Source: Actinomycetes bacterium (GTDB taxonomy: Bacteria; Actinomycetota; Thermoleophilia; Gaiellales; Gaiellaceae). Taken from it: a stretch of 52,561 nucleotides of DNA. Shown piece by piece: positions 1 through 8,145 of this stretch (its first letter is position 1; each line of letters opens with the position of its first letter). The DNA is taken from assembly GCA_026708005.1 (NCBI GenBank), contig JAPOVR010000059.1, positions 1-52,561 on the forward strand, written 5' to 3'. The position numbers and the translations under genes are program-made. The notes beneath the pieces are model-generated. The model saw nothing but the letters and a program-made list of their open reading frames with translations, was not told the DNA's origin and made no database searches.

Positions 1-260
1 GGAGTGCAGCCCGCCGCCCGCAGCTCGGCCACCGGCATCGGGCCGCTCCCGCCGCTAACAGTCGGTTCAGGCCTGGCGGCCTCCTCAGCCGGCGCAGGCT
101 CAGGCGCAGGCGCAGGGACAGGAGCAGGTGCAGGAAGTGCCGGCTCGATCGGCACGGCTGGAGGCGGAGTCGGTGACAGCCCCTCTGCCCCTCCGCTGCC
201 GCACTCCGCCAGGACAAGCAGCCCAGCAACACAGAGGGACAGAAGTCCGAGACCCACCAC
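1..260 (-). CDS. Lipoprotein, 3' end cut by window edge
   Basis: Read on the minus strand from a GTG at 260, the protein opens with a hydrophobic stretch (VVGLGLLSLCVAGLLVLAEC) ending in a lipobox Cys, then a Pro/Ala linker and a more ordinary segment that runs off the window. This is the layout of a secreted lipoprotein with a flexible anchor. A GGGAG motif about 9 nt upstream supports the GTG; a second GTG follows directly. The long plus-strand frame over the same bases is rich in Ala/Gly/Ser and is its shadow. The anchor resembles that of the broken lipoprotein at 42.4-43.7 kb. Function unknown. Confidence 0.6.
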   Translation of the reverse strand, partial: MVGLGLLSLCVAGLLVLAECGSGGAEGLSPTPPPAVPIEPALPAPAPVPAPAPEPAPAEEAARPEPTVSGGSGPMPVAELRAAGCT

Positions 261-315
261 CCGACGTGGCTCCCGTCTTTCATGGCCAGCGTCGCTGACG
301 CTACCAGCCCCAGGA

Positions 316-356
316 CACCACGGTCAGACCGCTGCAGGCGCTGACCATGGGTGGTG
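316..356. repeat. Inverted repeat upstream of lipoprotein gene
   Basis: CACCACGGTCAG (316-327) pairs with CTGACC (341-346) and GTGGTG (351-356), giving two 6-bp stems separated by a 4-nt bulge, around a 13-nt loop. It lies about 55 bp upstream of the GTG of the lipoprotein gene and could be an operator or a leader hairpin. Confidence 0.35.
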
Positions 357-597
357 CCCTTCCCTGGCGGCTCACCGGCTGAACGCGACCCCCCGACGCC
401 GTCGACGTCAACGTTGCTGCTACTCGCGCCCCTGCCCCCCGGCCAGAGCCTCCGTTCATCGAACATTCGTTTCGAGAGGGGGTCGCTGCGCCGCGCGTCC
501 CGGCCGGACCGTCGCAGGGTATCCATGCCTTGGTCTCGCCTCCTTGCTCGTACCCGCGCCGCCAGCCCTGACCGGACAGCACAACCCGTGCAGAAAT

Positions 598-680
598 CGG
601 CGCAGTTTCGCGACGCTTCTGTGGCAAAGTCGTGCGCCTCCGCGAGCTACCCTCCCCGGGTGGTGGGCGGGGGGTGGGTC
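598..680 (+). repeat. Dispersed intergenic element, copy A
   Basis: First of four related copies (with 3807-3900, 34398-34490 and 45411-45495 on the minus strand). Shared blocks in order are GGCGCAGTTTCG, a GACRCTTC-type block, a GTGCGC block, then GCTACCC-TCCCC-GGGTGGTGGG. The last block folds as a hairpin CUACCC/GGGUGG with a C-rich loop. Copy A lacks about 8 nt around the second GTGCGC seen in the others. Confidence 0.7.
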
Positions 681-991
681 CCCTGGTGTGGCGCCTCGGC
701 CGCGGCTCCCCGGCAGCGAGGCGGCAGCTCCCGGCAGCTTAGCAGCAGGTGGCTCCGCTCCTTGCGGCCGCCCGGCGGCTTCCGCCTCACCCAACGCGTG
801 CGCCCGGGCCGTAGGGCCTGCCGCCGGGGCGCCTGTCCTCCACACCACGAAACCGCACCGCCCCTGCGACAAGACCCTGTGCCCCAGCAACGTCCCCGCG
901 ACCAACCCCTGCCGCAGCAGCCAGAGCCACGCAGAAACCCACCCGGCCAGATGGAGGCCGAAGGCCGGCGCTGACCTCCGTGCGTCAGCCC

Positions 992-1756
992 TTAGACGAG
1001 CGTCAGCGCGCCGTCGGCCACGATGTTCGCGCCCGTGATGATCTCAGGCCCGTCGAGGAGCAGCCAGGCAGCGAGCGCTGCAACCTCATCCGGGCGGCCA
1101 AGCCGGCCGACCGGGATGACCTCGCTCATCGTCTTGATCAGCTCACCGGCGTCGTAGTCGGCCCCGCCCTGGTTCCAGAAGAGCGGCGTGTCCATAGGGC
1201 CCGGGATGATCGAGTTGACCCGGATGTTCTCGCCGGCGCATTCGACCGCTGCAGCCTTGGTCAGGCCGATGACCGCGTGCTTGGCAGCGCTGTAGACACC
1301 GAGCCCAGGGTGTCCGATCACCACAAGGCTCGACGCGGTGTTCACGATCGCGCCCCCGCCGTTTGCCCGCAGCGCCGGGATCGCGTGCTTGATGCCGAGC
1401 CACACACCTCGGGTGTTGACGTGGAAGACGCGATCGAACTGCTCGTCCGGGTACTCCTCGAGCTTCAGCCAAGGGCCCTCGATCGCCGCGTTGTTGAAGA
1501 TGCCATCGAGACCCCCGAAACGGCTCTGCGCTGCGGCGACCGCAGCCGCAACAGCGTCTGAGTCAGAGACGTCCGCGGCGTGCGCAACCACCTCGCCGCC
1601 GAGCGATGCCGCCGTCTCGGCGCCCCGCTCGACCTCCTCACTGTCGATGTCGACCGCAAGCACGTTGCATCCCCGAGAGGCAAGAGCCTCGACAGCGGCT
1701 GCACCAAGCCCGCGGGCCGCGCCCGTCACGACAAAGGCTTTCGAGTTGGCTGCCAT
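992..1756 (-). CDS. Short-chain dehydrogenase/reductase
   Basis: A classical SDR of 254 residues, expected to be a cytosolic NAD(P)-dependent alcohol/ketone oxidoreductase. Visible are the nucleotide-binding TGAARGLG (11-18), an acidic D36 after the second strand that favours NAD, NNAA (89-92), and the catalytic Ser143/144, Tyr156 and Lys160 (YSAAK). The C-terminal part has the usual PVGRLGRPDE and TGANIVADGA. It is divergent from the broken TPP enzyme starting at 1927. Substrate unknown; close family relatives act on sugars, polyols and 3-oxoacyl groups. Confidence 0.92.
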   Translation of the reverse strand: MAANSKAFVVTGAARGLGAAAVEALASRGCNVLAVDIDSEEVERGAETAASLGGEVVAHAADVSDSDAVAAAVAAAQSRFGGLDGIFNNAAIEGPWLKLEEYPDEQFDRVFHVNTRGVWLGIKHAIPALRANGGGAIVNTASSLVVIGHPGLGVYSAAKHAVIGLTKAAAVECAGENIRVNSIIPGPMDTPLFWNQGGADYDAGELIKTMSEVIPVGRLGRPDEVAALAAWLLLDGPEIITGANIVADGALTLV

Positions 1757-1926
1757 CCCTCGTGTCTCCCTTCAGTCTCGGCTGTCGCGTTGTTGGGCGC
1801 CGGTGCCGGCTCCGACCGGCGGCAACGCGCGGCGATCGTAACACCTTCTCGCCGCCGTCTCGGCTGCATTCCGAGACAGCCAGCCTTCGCCTGCGAATCA
1901 ACCCGAGGCGGGACAGGGAGCGCGCG

Positions 1927-3518
1927 ATGCAGGTGGCCGACGTGATTGCCCAGATCCTCAAGCGCGAGGGGGTGGAGGTCCTTCTCGCCTACCTGCGGAA
2001 TCCAATCATCGAGGCGGCTGCGCGGGCTGATATCCGCACGATCATCGTCCAGCAGGAGCGCACGGCCTGCACATGGCCGATGCTGTCAGCCGGCTCAGCT
2101 CCGGCCGCAGGTTCGGCGTGTTCGCCATGCAGAACGGGCCCGGAACCGAGAACTCCTTCGGGGGGTCGCGCAGGCGTACGCCGACTCCGTGCCGATCCTC
2201 GTGCTGCCGGCCGGCTACCCGCGCAATCTCACGAACGTCCCACCCAACTCCAGAGCTTCCGGCCAATCAGCAAGTGGTGCGACCAGCTGACGCGACCAGC
2301 GGACGTCTGCGAGATACTACGTCGCGCGTTCTCGCAGATCCGTAACGGCCGGCCGGGACCCGTCGTCGTCGAGAAGGTTGAGGCTCCCACTCTCTACGAA
2401 CCCGGCCCGACGGCACGCTCGGGGCCGGATCCAGCCTCGGTCTCGAAGGCGGTTGACGCGCTGCTCGCGGCGAAGCGACCGCTTCTGTACGCAGGGCAAG
2501 GCGTGCACTACGTGCGGGCTTGGGAGGCGCTGCACGAGCTCGCAGAGCTACTGCAGGTCCCGGTTGCGACGAGCCTTCAGGGCAAGAGCGTCTTCCCCTA
2601 GGACCCCCCGCTCGGCGCCGGCGGGCGCGCTGTCTCGGCCGCGCTCCACAGGTTCCTGCAGGAGGTCGACGTCGTTCTCGGGCTGGGGTGCAGCTTCACG
2701 CGAACGCGCTTCGGTGTGACGATGCCGCCGGGGAAGACCGTGATCCACGCCGCGCTCGATGCGCGCGACATCGACAAGGATGTGCCAGCCGACACTGCGC
2801 TCGTCGGCGATGCGAAGCTGACGCTCGAGGCGATGCTCGCAGAGCTGGAAGGCCGCCCGGGCCTGTCGAGGTCGACGCGCAATGGAGCTGCCGCGGAAAT
2901 TGCGCAGGCGAAGGGGACGTGGCTCGCCCGCTGGCTGCCGAAGCTCACCTCCGAGGCGACGCCGCTCTCGCCCTACCGCATCCTCCATGACCTTATGCAC
3001 ACAGTCGACCCGGCAAACGTCGTCATTACCCACGACGCCGGCAGCCCGCTCGACCAGTTGACGCTGTTCCGGAGGCAACCGCCCCGCTGAGCTATCTCGG
3101 CTGGGGCAAGTCGACCTCACTCGGCTACGGGCTCGGGGCCGCCCTCGGCGCAAAGCTCGCCCACCGTGCGAGGCTCTGCATCAACGTCTGGGGCGACGCC
3201 GCGATCGGCCACACCGGCATGGATCTGGAGACCGCTGTCCGCGAGCGGCTGCCGATCCTCTCGATCCTGCTAACCAACTCCGCGATGGCAATCGAGATGC
3301 CCGTGATACCAGCGGCGACCGAGAAGTTCGACAGCACAGCCATCTCGGGGAACTACACCGAGCTGGCCGAGGCGCTCGGCCTCTACGCCGAGCGCGTGAA
3401 GCAGCCGCAGCAGATCGTGCCGTCGATCCGGCGCGGCATCGAGCAGACACAGGCCGGCCGGCCGGTGCTCCTTGAGTTCATCACCGCCAAGGAGACCGAG
3501 CTCCCCTACATCGACTGA
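1927..3518 (+). pseudogene. Acetolactate synthase-like TPP enzyme, broken
   Basis: Joined across frames this gives about 530 residues of a thiamine-diphosphate enzyme of the IlvB/acetolactate synthase type: an N-terminal half with QQERTA and FAMQNGPGTENSF, a middle domain, and a C-terminal TPP motif GDAAIGHTGMDLETAVRE. Single-base losses are inferred near 2066, 2160, 2243 and 3073, and an in-frame TAG stands at 2599. The ATG at 1927 has a GGGAG about 6 nt upstream. All lesions are small, so decay is recent or partly an assembly error; with five lesions the gene as written cannot make the enzyme. Original substrate unknown. Confidence 0.85.
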
Positions 3519-4163
3519 CCGGCACCTCAACTGGCTGCCACGAGGCAGCCTGGGCGTGCAGCTGCCCGGAGCTCGTCGGCCGTGCCTGGCGCATGGGTCG
3601 CCCCCTCCGCGGGGGGCTGGCCCTGCGCGAGCCGTGCGCAGCGCAGCATGGCCAAGTCGTGCTCCTCCGCGGGAGGCTGACCCTTGCTAGCAGTAGCCGC
3701 GAGGATTCCTCGGTCTGCGTCCGGCCGACCAGCACGGCCGCGCAGAGTGCGCCCTGCACGACGCGCGCCCCGGCCGGGCAGCACGGCCGCGCAGCATCGA
3801 TGCAAATAGCTGCATTTTCGTGACGCTTCCGTGACAGATCGTGCGAAAGCCGTGCGCCTTAAGAAGCTATCCTCCCCCGGGTGGTAGGTGGGGGCGGGCT
3901 GTCCTTGGTGTCGGCTGGAGACGAGCAGCCGCGCGCCACCACAGGCCACGCAGCTCGGCAGCGTCGCAGCCGGCGCCCGAGACCTCGCCGCCCGTGTCTC
4001 GACAACCTTGCGTGATGCTGATCGCGCTCCAACCCGCGCCGGCGCCCTGAGTCATCCGGCCAGTGCCTCAGCGGGGCGGACGAGGCGCGGGAGGCAATCG
4101 CTCAGGCAGCTTCCCCACCTGTGGCGTGCCCGAATGCGCGCCTGCCGGACGGAAGGCAACCGC
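3519..4163. other. Gene-poor interval holding element B
   Basis: No convincing protein on either strand. It holds short GC-rich repeats (CAGCACGGCCGCGCAG near 3740 and 3780), element B at 3807-3900, and the first copy of a 22-bp direct repeat whose second copy covers the end of the next gene. Both flanking genes point into it (convergent). Confidence 0.6.
3807..3900 (+). repeat. Dispersed intergenic element, copy B
   Basis: Same element as copies A, C and D. It shows TTTTCGTGACGCTTCCGTGA, CGTGCGAAAGCCGTGCGC and GCTATCC-TCCCCC-GGGTGGT. The C-to-T change in GCTATCC against GCTACCC elsewhere keeps pairing with GGGTGG through a G-U wobble, which hints that the hairpin is maintained as RNA. Confidence 0.7.
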
Positions 4164-4176
4164 TCAGGCAGCTTCC
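4093..4176. repeat. Direct repeat at the epimerase 3' end
   Basis: Copy 1 at 4093-4114 and copy 2 at 4155-4176 match at 21 of 22 bases (GGCAAYCGCTCAGGCAGCTTCC), 62 bp apart. Copy 2 contains the stop codon and last codons of the epimerase gene on the minus strand, so copy 1 looks like a duplicated gene end. Confidence 0.6.
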
Positions 4177-5021
4177 TCTCGCTTGACCCACTCGCGGCGC
4201 ATGAACGCCAGCGCATCACGCGAGAGCTGCTCCTCCGACTCGAACATCCTGCGCCAGATCTTCACGACCGGAATCAGCTCAGGCAGCCCGAGCCCAAACG
4301 CCTCCACGACGAGCATGTCGTCGTAGCCGACCTCCGCCAACACGTCGAAGGTCTCGTCCCAGCGGACCTGGCCAGATCCCGGGGTGCTTCGATCGTTCTC
4401 CGAGATGTGCACGTGGTTGATCCACTCGGCGTTGTCGCGAATCGCAGCAACCGAGTCCTTTTCCTCGATGTTCGCGTGGAAGGTGTCGTAGAGAACGCCG
4501 ACGTTCGGCGCACCGACGTCGCGAACGAACCGCGCGGTGTCGCCGGTCGTGTTGAGGAGGTACATCTCAAAGCGGTTCAGGTACTCGAGCGAGAGCTCGA
4601 CGCCGTGCTGCTCCGCGTAGGCGGCCATCTCCTGCACAGCCTCGACAGCGCGCTGCTGCTCCTCCTGCGTTGGCTGACTTCCCGAGAACGCGCCAAACGC
4701 AGAGAACAGGGGGCCGACGAGCTTGGGCGCCCCCATGGCGACGCACCAGTCGATCGCCCGCTTCGTATTGGCCACGCCCTTGGCACGAACGTCGGGATCC
4801 GGGTCGATCGGGTTGGCCTCCGCCCCGTGTGCGGTGACCCCCGTGCGCTCAAGGCCGAGCTCGTCGAGCCACTCACCGACCTCCGTGTAGTGATCCTCCT
4901 CCAGCCGGTAGATCGGAACCTCGACGACATCGTAGCCCATCTGCGCCAGCAACTCGAGGGTCGGGCGGTGCTCCTCGGTGACGAACGTCGTCATCATCTG
5001 CAGGTTCATTCCGTACTTCAT
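4164..5021 (-). CDS. D-psicose/D-tagatose 3-epimerase family protein
   Basis: A 285-residue TIM barrel that should invert C3 (or a related carbon) of a free ketose using a divalent metal. Ligands and catalytic residues are in the family positions: E146 in LEYLNRFE, D179 in DTFHANIEE, H205 in HVHISENDR, R211, and E240 in VVEAFG. The signatures LNRFE, DTFHxNIEE and ENDRxTPG are diagnostic of the ketose 3-epimerase (DTE/DPE/LRE) group. It is the last of three isomerase genes read on the minus strand (6753 to 4164), 40 bp after the hydroxypyruvate isomerase-like gene. Exact sugar not predictable. Confidence 0.88.
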   Translation of the reverse strand: MKYGMNLQMMTTFVTEEHRPTLELLAQMGYDVVEVPIYRLEEDHYTEVGEWLDELGLERTGVTAHGAEANPIDPDPDVRAKGVANTKRAIDWCVAMGAPKLVGPLFSAFGAFSGSQPTQEEQQRAVEAVQEMAAYAEQHGVELSLEYLNRFEMYLLNTTGDTARFVRDVGAPNVGVLYDTFHANIEEKDSVAAIRDNAEWINHVHISENDRSTPGSGQVRWDETFDVLAEVGYDDMLVVEAFGLGLPELIPVVKIWRRMFESEEQLSRDALAFMRREWVKREEAA

Positions 5022-5061
5022 CGCGGCCTCCGCTCAGCGTGCCAGAGAGAGCTGCCGTCTA

Positions 5062-5856
5062 TCATGCCGCAGCCGGCGTGGAGAACAGCTCCCTGAAGCG
5101 AGCCATGATCGCGTCCTGGTCGCCGATCGGGAACGCCTCGTAGCCGACGATCCCCTCGTAGCCGATCTCCCGTAGCGCCTTCACCACCTGGGGGTAGTTG
5201 ATCTCCCCCGTGCCAATCTCGTGCCGGCCGGGAACATCGGCGACGTGGACGAGGCCGATGTGGTCGGCGAAGTCAAGGATGACCTGGATGATGTTTCCCT
5301 CCTCGACCTGTACGTGGTAGATGTCGAGCAGGACCTTGAGGCGTGGGCTGCCGACCTCCTCGACCAGGCGGACTGCGTCCTCGACCAGCGGCAGCGGCGT
5401 GCCCGCGTGGTCGACCTTCGTGTTCAGGTGCTCAAGGTGGTAGACGACCTCGTGCTGCTCGGCGAGCTCCGCGATCTCGCACAGGCCCTTGTAGGCCGTC
5501 ACCCACCGGGTCACCGGATGCTCGGCGATCGCGTGTGCGATCCTCCCCTCGGATGTCTGCTCGCCCGGCTCGAGCACGAGTTCGCGGCAGCCGAGGCGCC
5601 TCGCGACCTGAAGGCCGCGCCTGACGCCGTCGAGGTAGCGCTCGAGGTCATCCGGATGGACGAGGCTCCCGCCGAGGCCGCCCGTGATCGCGCCGATCTC
5701 GACTGCGGGATCGGCGGCGAGCGCCTCGAGATCCTCGTCGGCCTTGTCGTACCAGCTCCAGAAATCGACGAGGAAACCGGCCGCAGCAATCCGCTCCGCG
5801 CGCCGGGGGAGCGGGAGATCGGAGAAGAAGGTCTCGGCGCAGATCGACAGGCGCAT
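5062..5856 (-). CDS. Hydroxypyruvate / 2-oxo-tetronate isomerase-like protein
   Basis: A 264-residue TIM barrel of the Hyi/OtnI family, which interconverts hydroxypyruvate and tartronate semialdehyde or isomerises 2-oxo-tetronates. Landmarks are LEHLNTKVDH (E142), LLDIYHVQVEEG (D178), VHVADVPGRHEIGTGEINYP (H204 and the family signature) and YEAFP (E240). It begins 9 bp after the stop of the upstream isomerase gene and so is probably co-transcribed with both neighbours. Family membership is firm; which of the two substrates is open. Confidence 0.88.
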   Translation of the reverse strand: MRLSICAETFFSDLPLPRRAERIAAAGFLVDFWSWYDKADEDLEALAADPAVEIGAITGGLGGSLVHPDDLERYLDGVRRGLQVARRLGCRELVLEPGEQTSEGRIAHAIAEHPVTRWVTAYKGLCEIAELAEQHEVVYHLEHLNTKVDHAGTPLPLVEDAVRLVEEVGSPRLKVLLDIYHVQVEEGNIIQVILDFADHIGLVHVADVPGRHEIGTGEINYPQVVKALREIGYEGIVGYEAFPIGDQDAIMARFRELFSTPAAA

Positions 5857-5865
5857 CCGGAGGCC

Positions 5866-6753
5866 CTAGGCAGCTGCGGCCAGGAGGCTGCGCACGTACT
5901 CGACGTTGCGCGGAAGCGCGACTCTCGGATCCTCCTCGCCCTGATACTCGATGACGACGTATCCCCCGTACCCGATGCGTGCAAGCTCGGCGATGACGGC
6001 GGGAACGTCAACCTCGCCATCGGCGAGGTCGGTTCCCCGGCAGCGCCGACTGCAGTCGAGGTTGGGGTACACGCGCGCGGCCTCCTCGCCGTCGGCTAGC
6101 AGCACGTGGTTCTTGAGGTGGACGTAGGCGACGTAGGGCGCCATGCGCTCGAGCGCCTTGAGCGCATCCTCGGCCATCGTGACCGTCGCTCCGCAGTCGT
6201 AGACGAGCCCGAAGCCCGGCGAGTCGACGGCGGCTGCAACCTCAGCGCACTCGGTGCTCGTGCCCATGAACCGCGCAACGGGCGGGTAGTCGATGTTCTC
6301 GGCGACCAGGACCGTCCCCAGAGACTCCGCGTGGGCGGCACAGCGCTTGAGCCCGTCGATCAGCCAATCGAGCTGTGCGTCGAAGGGCTGCTCCTCATCG
6401 TAGAACGCTGGGTGCACCATGCACAGCGGCGCACCGAGTTGGGCGCCCCGGTCGAGGAGCGCGTTGACGCGCTCGACCTCGGCACAGCGCGGTTCGTCCG
6501 GCTGGTTGAGACGGGCGTCGAACACGTAGGCGGAGACGGCGAGCCCCACGTCGTCGGCGAGCTTGCTCAGCTGATCGACCGAGTAGTCGTACCAGTAGCT
6601 GTCGTAGTACTCGAGCGCCGCGACCCCGAGGCTGCCGTAGAGCTCGACGACATCCTCGAGGCTGAGGTATCCGGGCAAGTCCCTACGCTCGACGTTGCGC
6701 TCCTTCAGAGCCCAGTCAGCGCTGTAGTCGAGGACGGCCAGCTCGTTTGGCAT
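5866..6753 (-). CDS. Sugar phosphate isomerase/epimerase (AP endonuclease family 2)
   Basis: A 295-residue xylose-isomerase-like TIM barrel. Probable metal and acid/base residues are E152 (AENIDYPP), D186 (VYDCGA), H212 (VHLKNH) and E269 (VIEYQGEEDP). The EYxGEEDP ending is common in the COG1082 isomerases found in inositol and sugar acid clusters. It is the first gene of the three-isomerase run. Its stop is TAG followed 9 bp later by the next ATG. Substrate unknown. Confidence 0.82.
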   Translation of the reverse strand: MPNELAVLDYSADWALKERNVERRDLPGYLSLEDVVELYGSLGVAALEYYDSYWYDYSVDQLSKLADDVGLAVSAYVFDARLNQPDEPRCAEVERVNALLDRGAQLGAPLCMVHPAFYDEEQPFDAQLDWLIDGLKRCAAHAESLGTVLVAENIDYPPVARFMGTSTECAEVAAAVDSPGFGLVYDCGATVTMAEDALKALERMAPYVAYVHLKNHVLLADGEEAARVYPNLDCSRRCRGTDLADGEVDVPAVIAELARIGYGGYVVIEYQGEEDPRVALPRNVEYVRSLLAAAA

Positions 6754-6799
6754 CGAGACGCTCCGGCGGCTGCGGGTCAGTGGAGACCGACGCCGGCCC

Positions 6800-7285
6800 T
6801 CAGGCGAGGGTGTGCTCGCGCAGGCCCGGATAGAGGGTCCCGCGCCGCGACTCGTCGTTCTGGGGAACGTCGTCGGACAGCTTCCTCAAGTCGGTGACGA
6901 TCGACGGATCGAGAACCGAGGCGTCAGGGCAGTTCACCTCGACCATGTTGCCGTTCGGATCACGCACGTAGATCTGCACGGAGCCGTCAGGCAGCTCGTA
7001 GATGGGCCAGAAGGTCTCGGTGTCCCGGAAGCCGGCTTCGCCCGCCTTCCGGTACACGGCCTCGAAGTCATCGACGTCCAAGCCGAAGTGGTGGTGCAGC
7101 GGCGCGTTCTCGGGATCACCCGGAAAGAGATGGAGCGTCTGGCGCCCAAACTGGAGCCAGATGGTGCGGCGGCCGAAGTTGGGCGTGGGAACGCGCTCCA
7201 TCCCGAAGACCTCCTCGTAGAAGCGCGCAGACTCGTCGATGTCCTTGGCCGAGATCGAGACATGCGTGAACCCCCTCGCAGGCAC
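6800..7285 (-). CDS. VOC-fold glyoxalase/dioxygenase-like protein
   Basis: A 161-residue single-domain vicinal oxygen chelate protein with likely metal ligands H8 (FTHVSISAKD), H66 (HHHFGLDV) and E117 (MVEVN), and the family phrase VRDPNGN. I place the start at GTG 7285 because a TATAGT box ends 6 nt upstream, as in leaderless actinobacterial mRNAs, and because the VOC fold begins there. It precedes the three isomerase genes in the same direction (46 bp gap). Members include glyoxalases, epimerases and extradiol dioxygenases, so the reaction is not fixed. Confidence 0.82.
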   Translation of the reverse strand: MPARGFTHVSISAKDIDESARFYEEVFGMERVPTPNFGRRTIWLQFGRQTLHLFPGDPENAPLHHHFGLDVDDFEAVYRKAGEAGFRDTETFWPIYELPDGSVQIYVRDPNGNMVEVNCPDASVLDPSIVTDLRKLSDDVPQNDESRRGTLYPGLREHTLA

Positions 7286-7406
7286 AGGGCGACTATAGAC
7301 GATGCGGCCGAGCCGCTCACCGAGCAGGCTCGCCTCGCGGCTGGAGCGAGCCTGTGGGACGTTGTACAGTAGCCCGCACCCGCAGCCGGCTTGAGAGGAG
7401 TTCGCG
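7286..7406. promoter_or_regulatory. Divergent promoter region
   Basis: Leftward: TATAGT (forward-strand 7292-7297) ends 6 nt before GTG 7285, so transcription should start at or next to the start codon. Rightward: TACAGT at 7365-7370 is followed by a leader with GAGAGGAG ahead of TTG 7407. The -35 boxes are weak in both directions. Confidence 0.45.
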
Positions 7407-8012
7407 TTGGCTATCGATCCCAGCAGTTCCGCCTTGATCATCAACGACATGCAGGTCGACGCCATCGGCCCCGAGGGAGCGTTCGCAGACTCAGGAGCAC
7501 CTGAGCACGCCATCAGCCAGAACGTCGTAGCACAGGTCAACCGTCTTGCCGACGCAGCGCGAGCGGCCGGCATGCCAGTCATCTGGGTCGTCCACTACGA
7601 GACGGCCAGCCACGCTGACACTAAGCAGAACGCCGAGATCTTCAAGGGAATCGTCGAGGCCGACTCGCTCGTCAAGGACACCCCGGGCGCTGCGCTCGTT
7701 CCCGGCTGCGAGCCGCAGGACGCTGACCTGATCGTCGAGAAGCAGCGCATGAGCGCGTTCGCCGGTACCTCGCTTGACGCGAAGCTCCGCGGCCTCGGTG
7801 TCGAGAAGATCGTCATCTCGGGAGCGTGGACGAACTTCTCGGTCGAGGGCACCGCGCGGCAGGGTGCCGATATCGGCTACGAGGTCGTCGTCGTGACCGA
7901 CGGGACCGTCACGATGAACGACGAATGGCAGAACGTCGCGCTCAACTACGCGCTGACGACGATCGCAGAGCGCCTCTCGGTCGACGAGGTGATCGAGGCA
8001 ATCGGCGCATGA
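7407..8012 (+). CDS. Isochorismatase-like hydrolase with Ser for Cys
   Basis: A 201-residue member of the cysteine hydrolase (isochorismatase/nicotinamidase) fold. The Asp (D14, IINDMQVDA) and Lys (K112, VEKQRMSAF) of the catalytic triad are present. The nucleophile position in TNxCVExTAR reads TNFSVEGTAR, so S145 replaces Cys. True isochorismatases also lack the Cys, but the rest of the motif here follows the amidohydrolase branch. The start is TTG 7407, with GAGAGGAG 6 nt upstream. It may act on an amide, carbamoyl or ester intermediate, or be inactive. Confidence 0.85.
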   Translation: MAIDPSSSALIINDMQVDAIGPEGAFADSGAPEHAISQNVVAQVNRLADAARAAGMPVIWVVHYETASHADTKQNAEIFKGIVEADSLVKDTPGAALVPGCEPQDADLIVEKQRMSAFAGTSLDAKLRGLGVEKIVISGAWTNFSVEGTARQGADIGYEVVVVTDGTVTMNDEWQNVALNYALTTIAERLSVDEVIEAIGA

Positions 8013-8034
8013 GGCCTACGGCGCCGGTCAGGCC

Positions 8035-8097
8035 CGCCCGAGCGCATCGCCGGGCAGCCGGGCCCGTGCCCCCAGGAGACGCCGCTGCGCTCGGGCG
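8035..8097. terminator. Inverted repeat between hydrolase and SDR genes
   Basis: CGCCCGAGCGCA (8035-8046) and TGCGCTCGGGCG (8086-8097) are perfect 12-bp arms around a 39-nt GC-rich loop with further self-complementary GCCGGGC/GCCCGGC. It starts 23 bp after the hydrolase stop and has no U-tract, so it could be a terminator, an attenuator or an RNA stabiliser. Confidence 0.45.
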
Positions 8098-8145
8098 GCC
8101 CCCGCGTGCCAGGTCGAGCAGCGCTGCGAAGAAGGAGGAAGGGGC

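Larger units (their letters stand above)
261..991. other. Gene-poor interval holding element A
   Basis: No frame here looks like a real protein; the open frames on both strands are Arg/Pro/Ala-rich and typical of GC-driven openness. The interval contains an inverted repeat at 316-356 and repeat element A at 598-680. It lies between the start of the lipoprotein gene and the 3' end of the SDR gene at 992. Confidence 0.6.

Noticed and set aside
4..1038. Long plus-strand open frame rich in Ala, Gly, Ser and Arg
   Set aside because: It overlaps a minus-strand lipoprotein signal and element A, has no family features, and is explained by GC-driven openness.
1927..3518. Programmed frameshifting in the TPP enzyme gene
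   Set aside because: Four separate frame changes plus a nonsense codon, without slippery sequences of a known type, point to decay or sequencing error.
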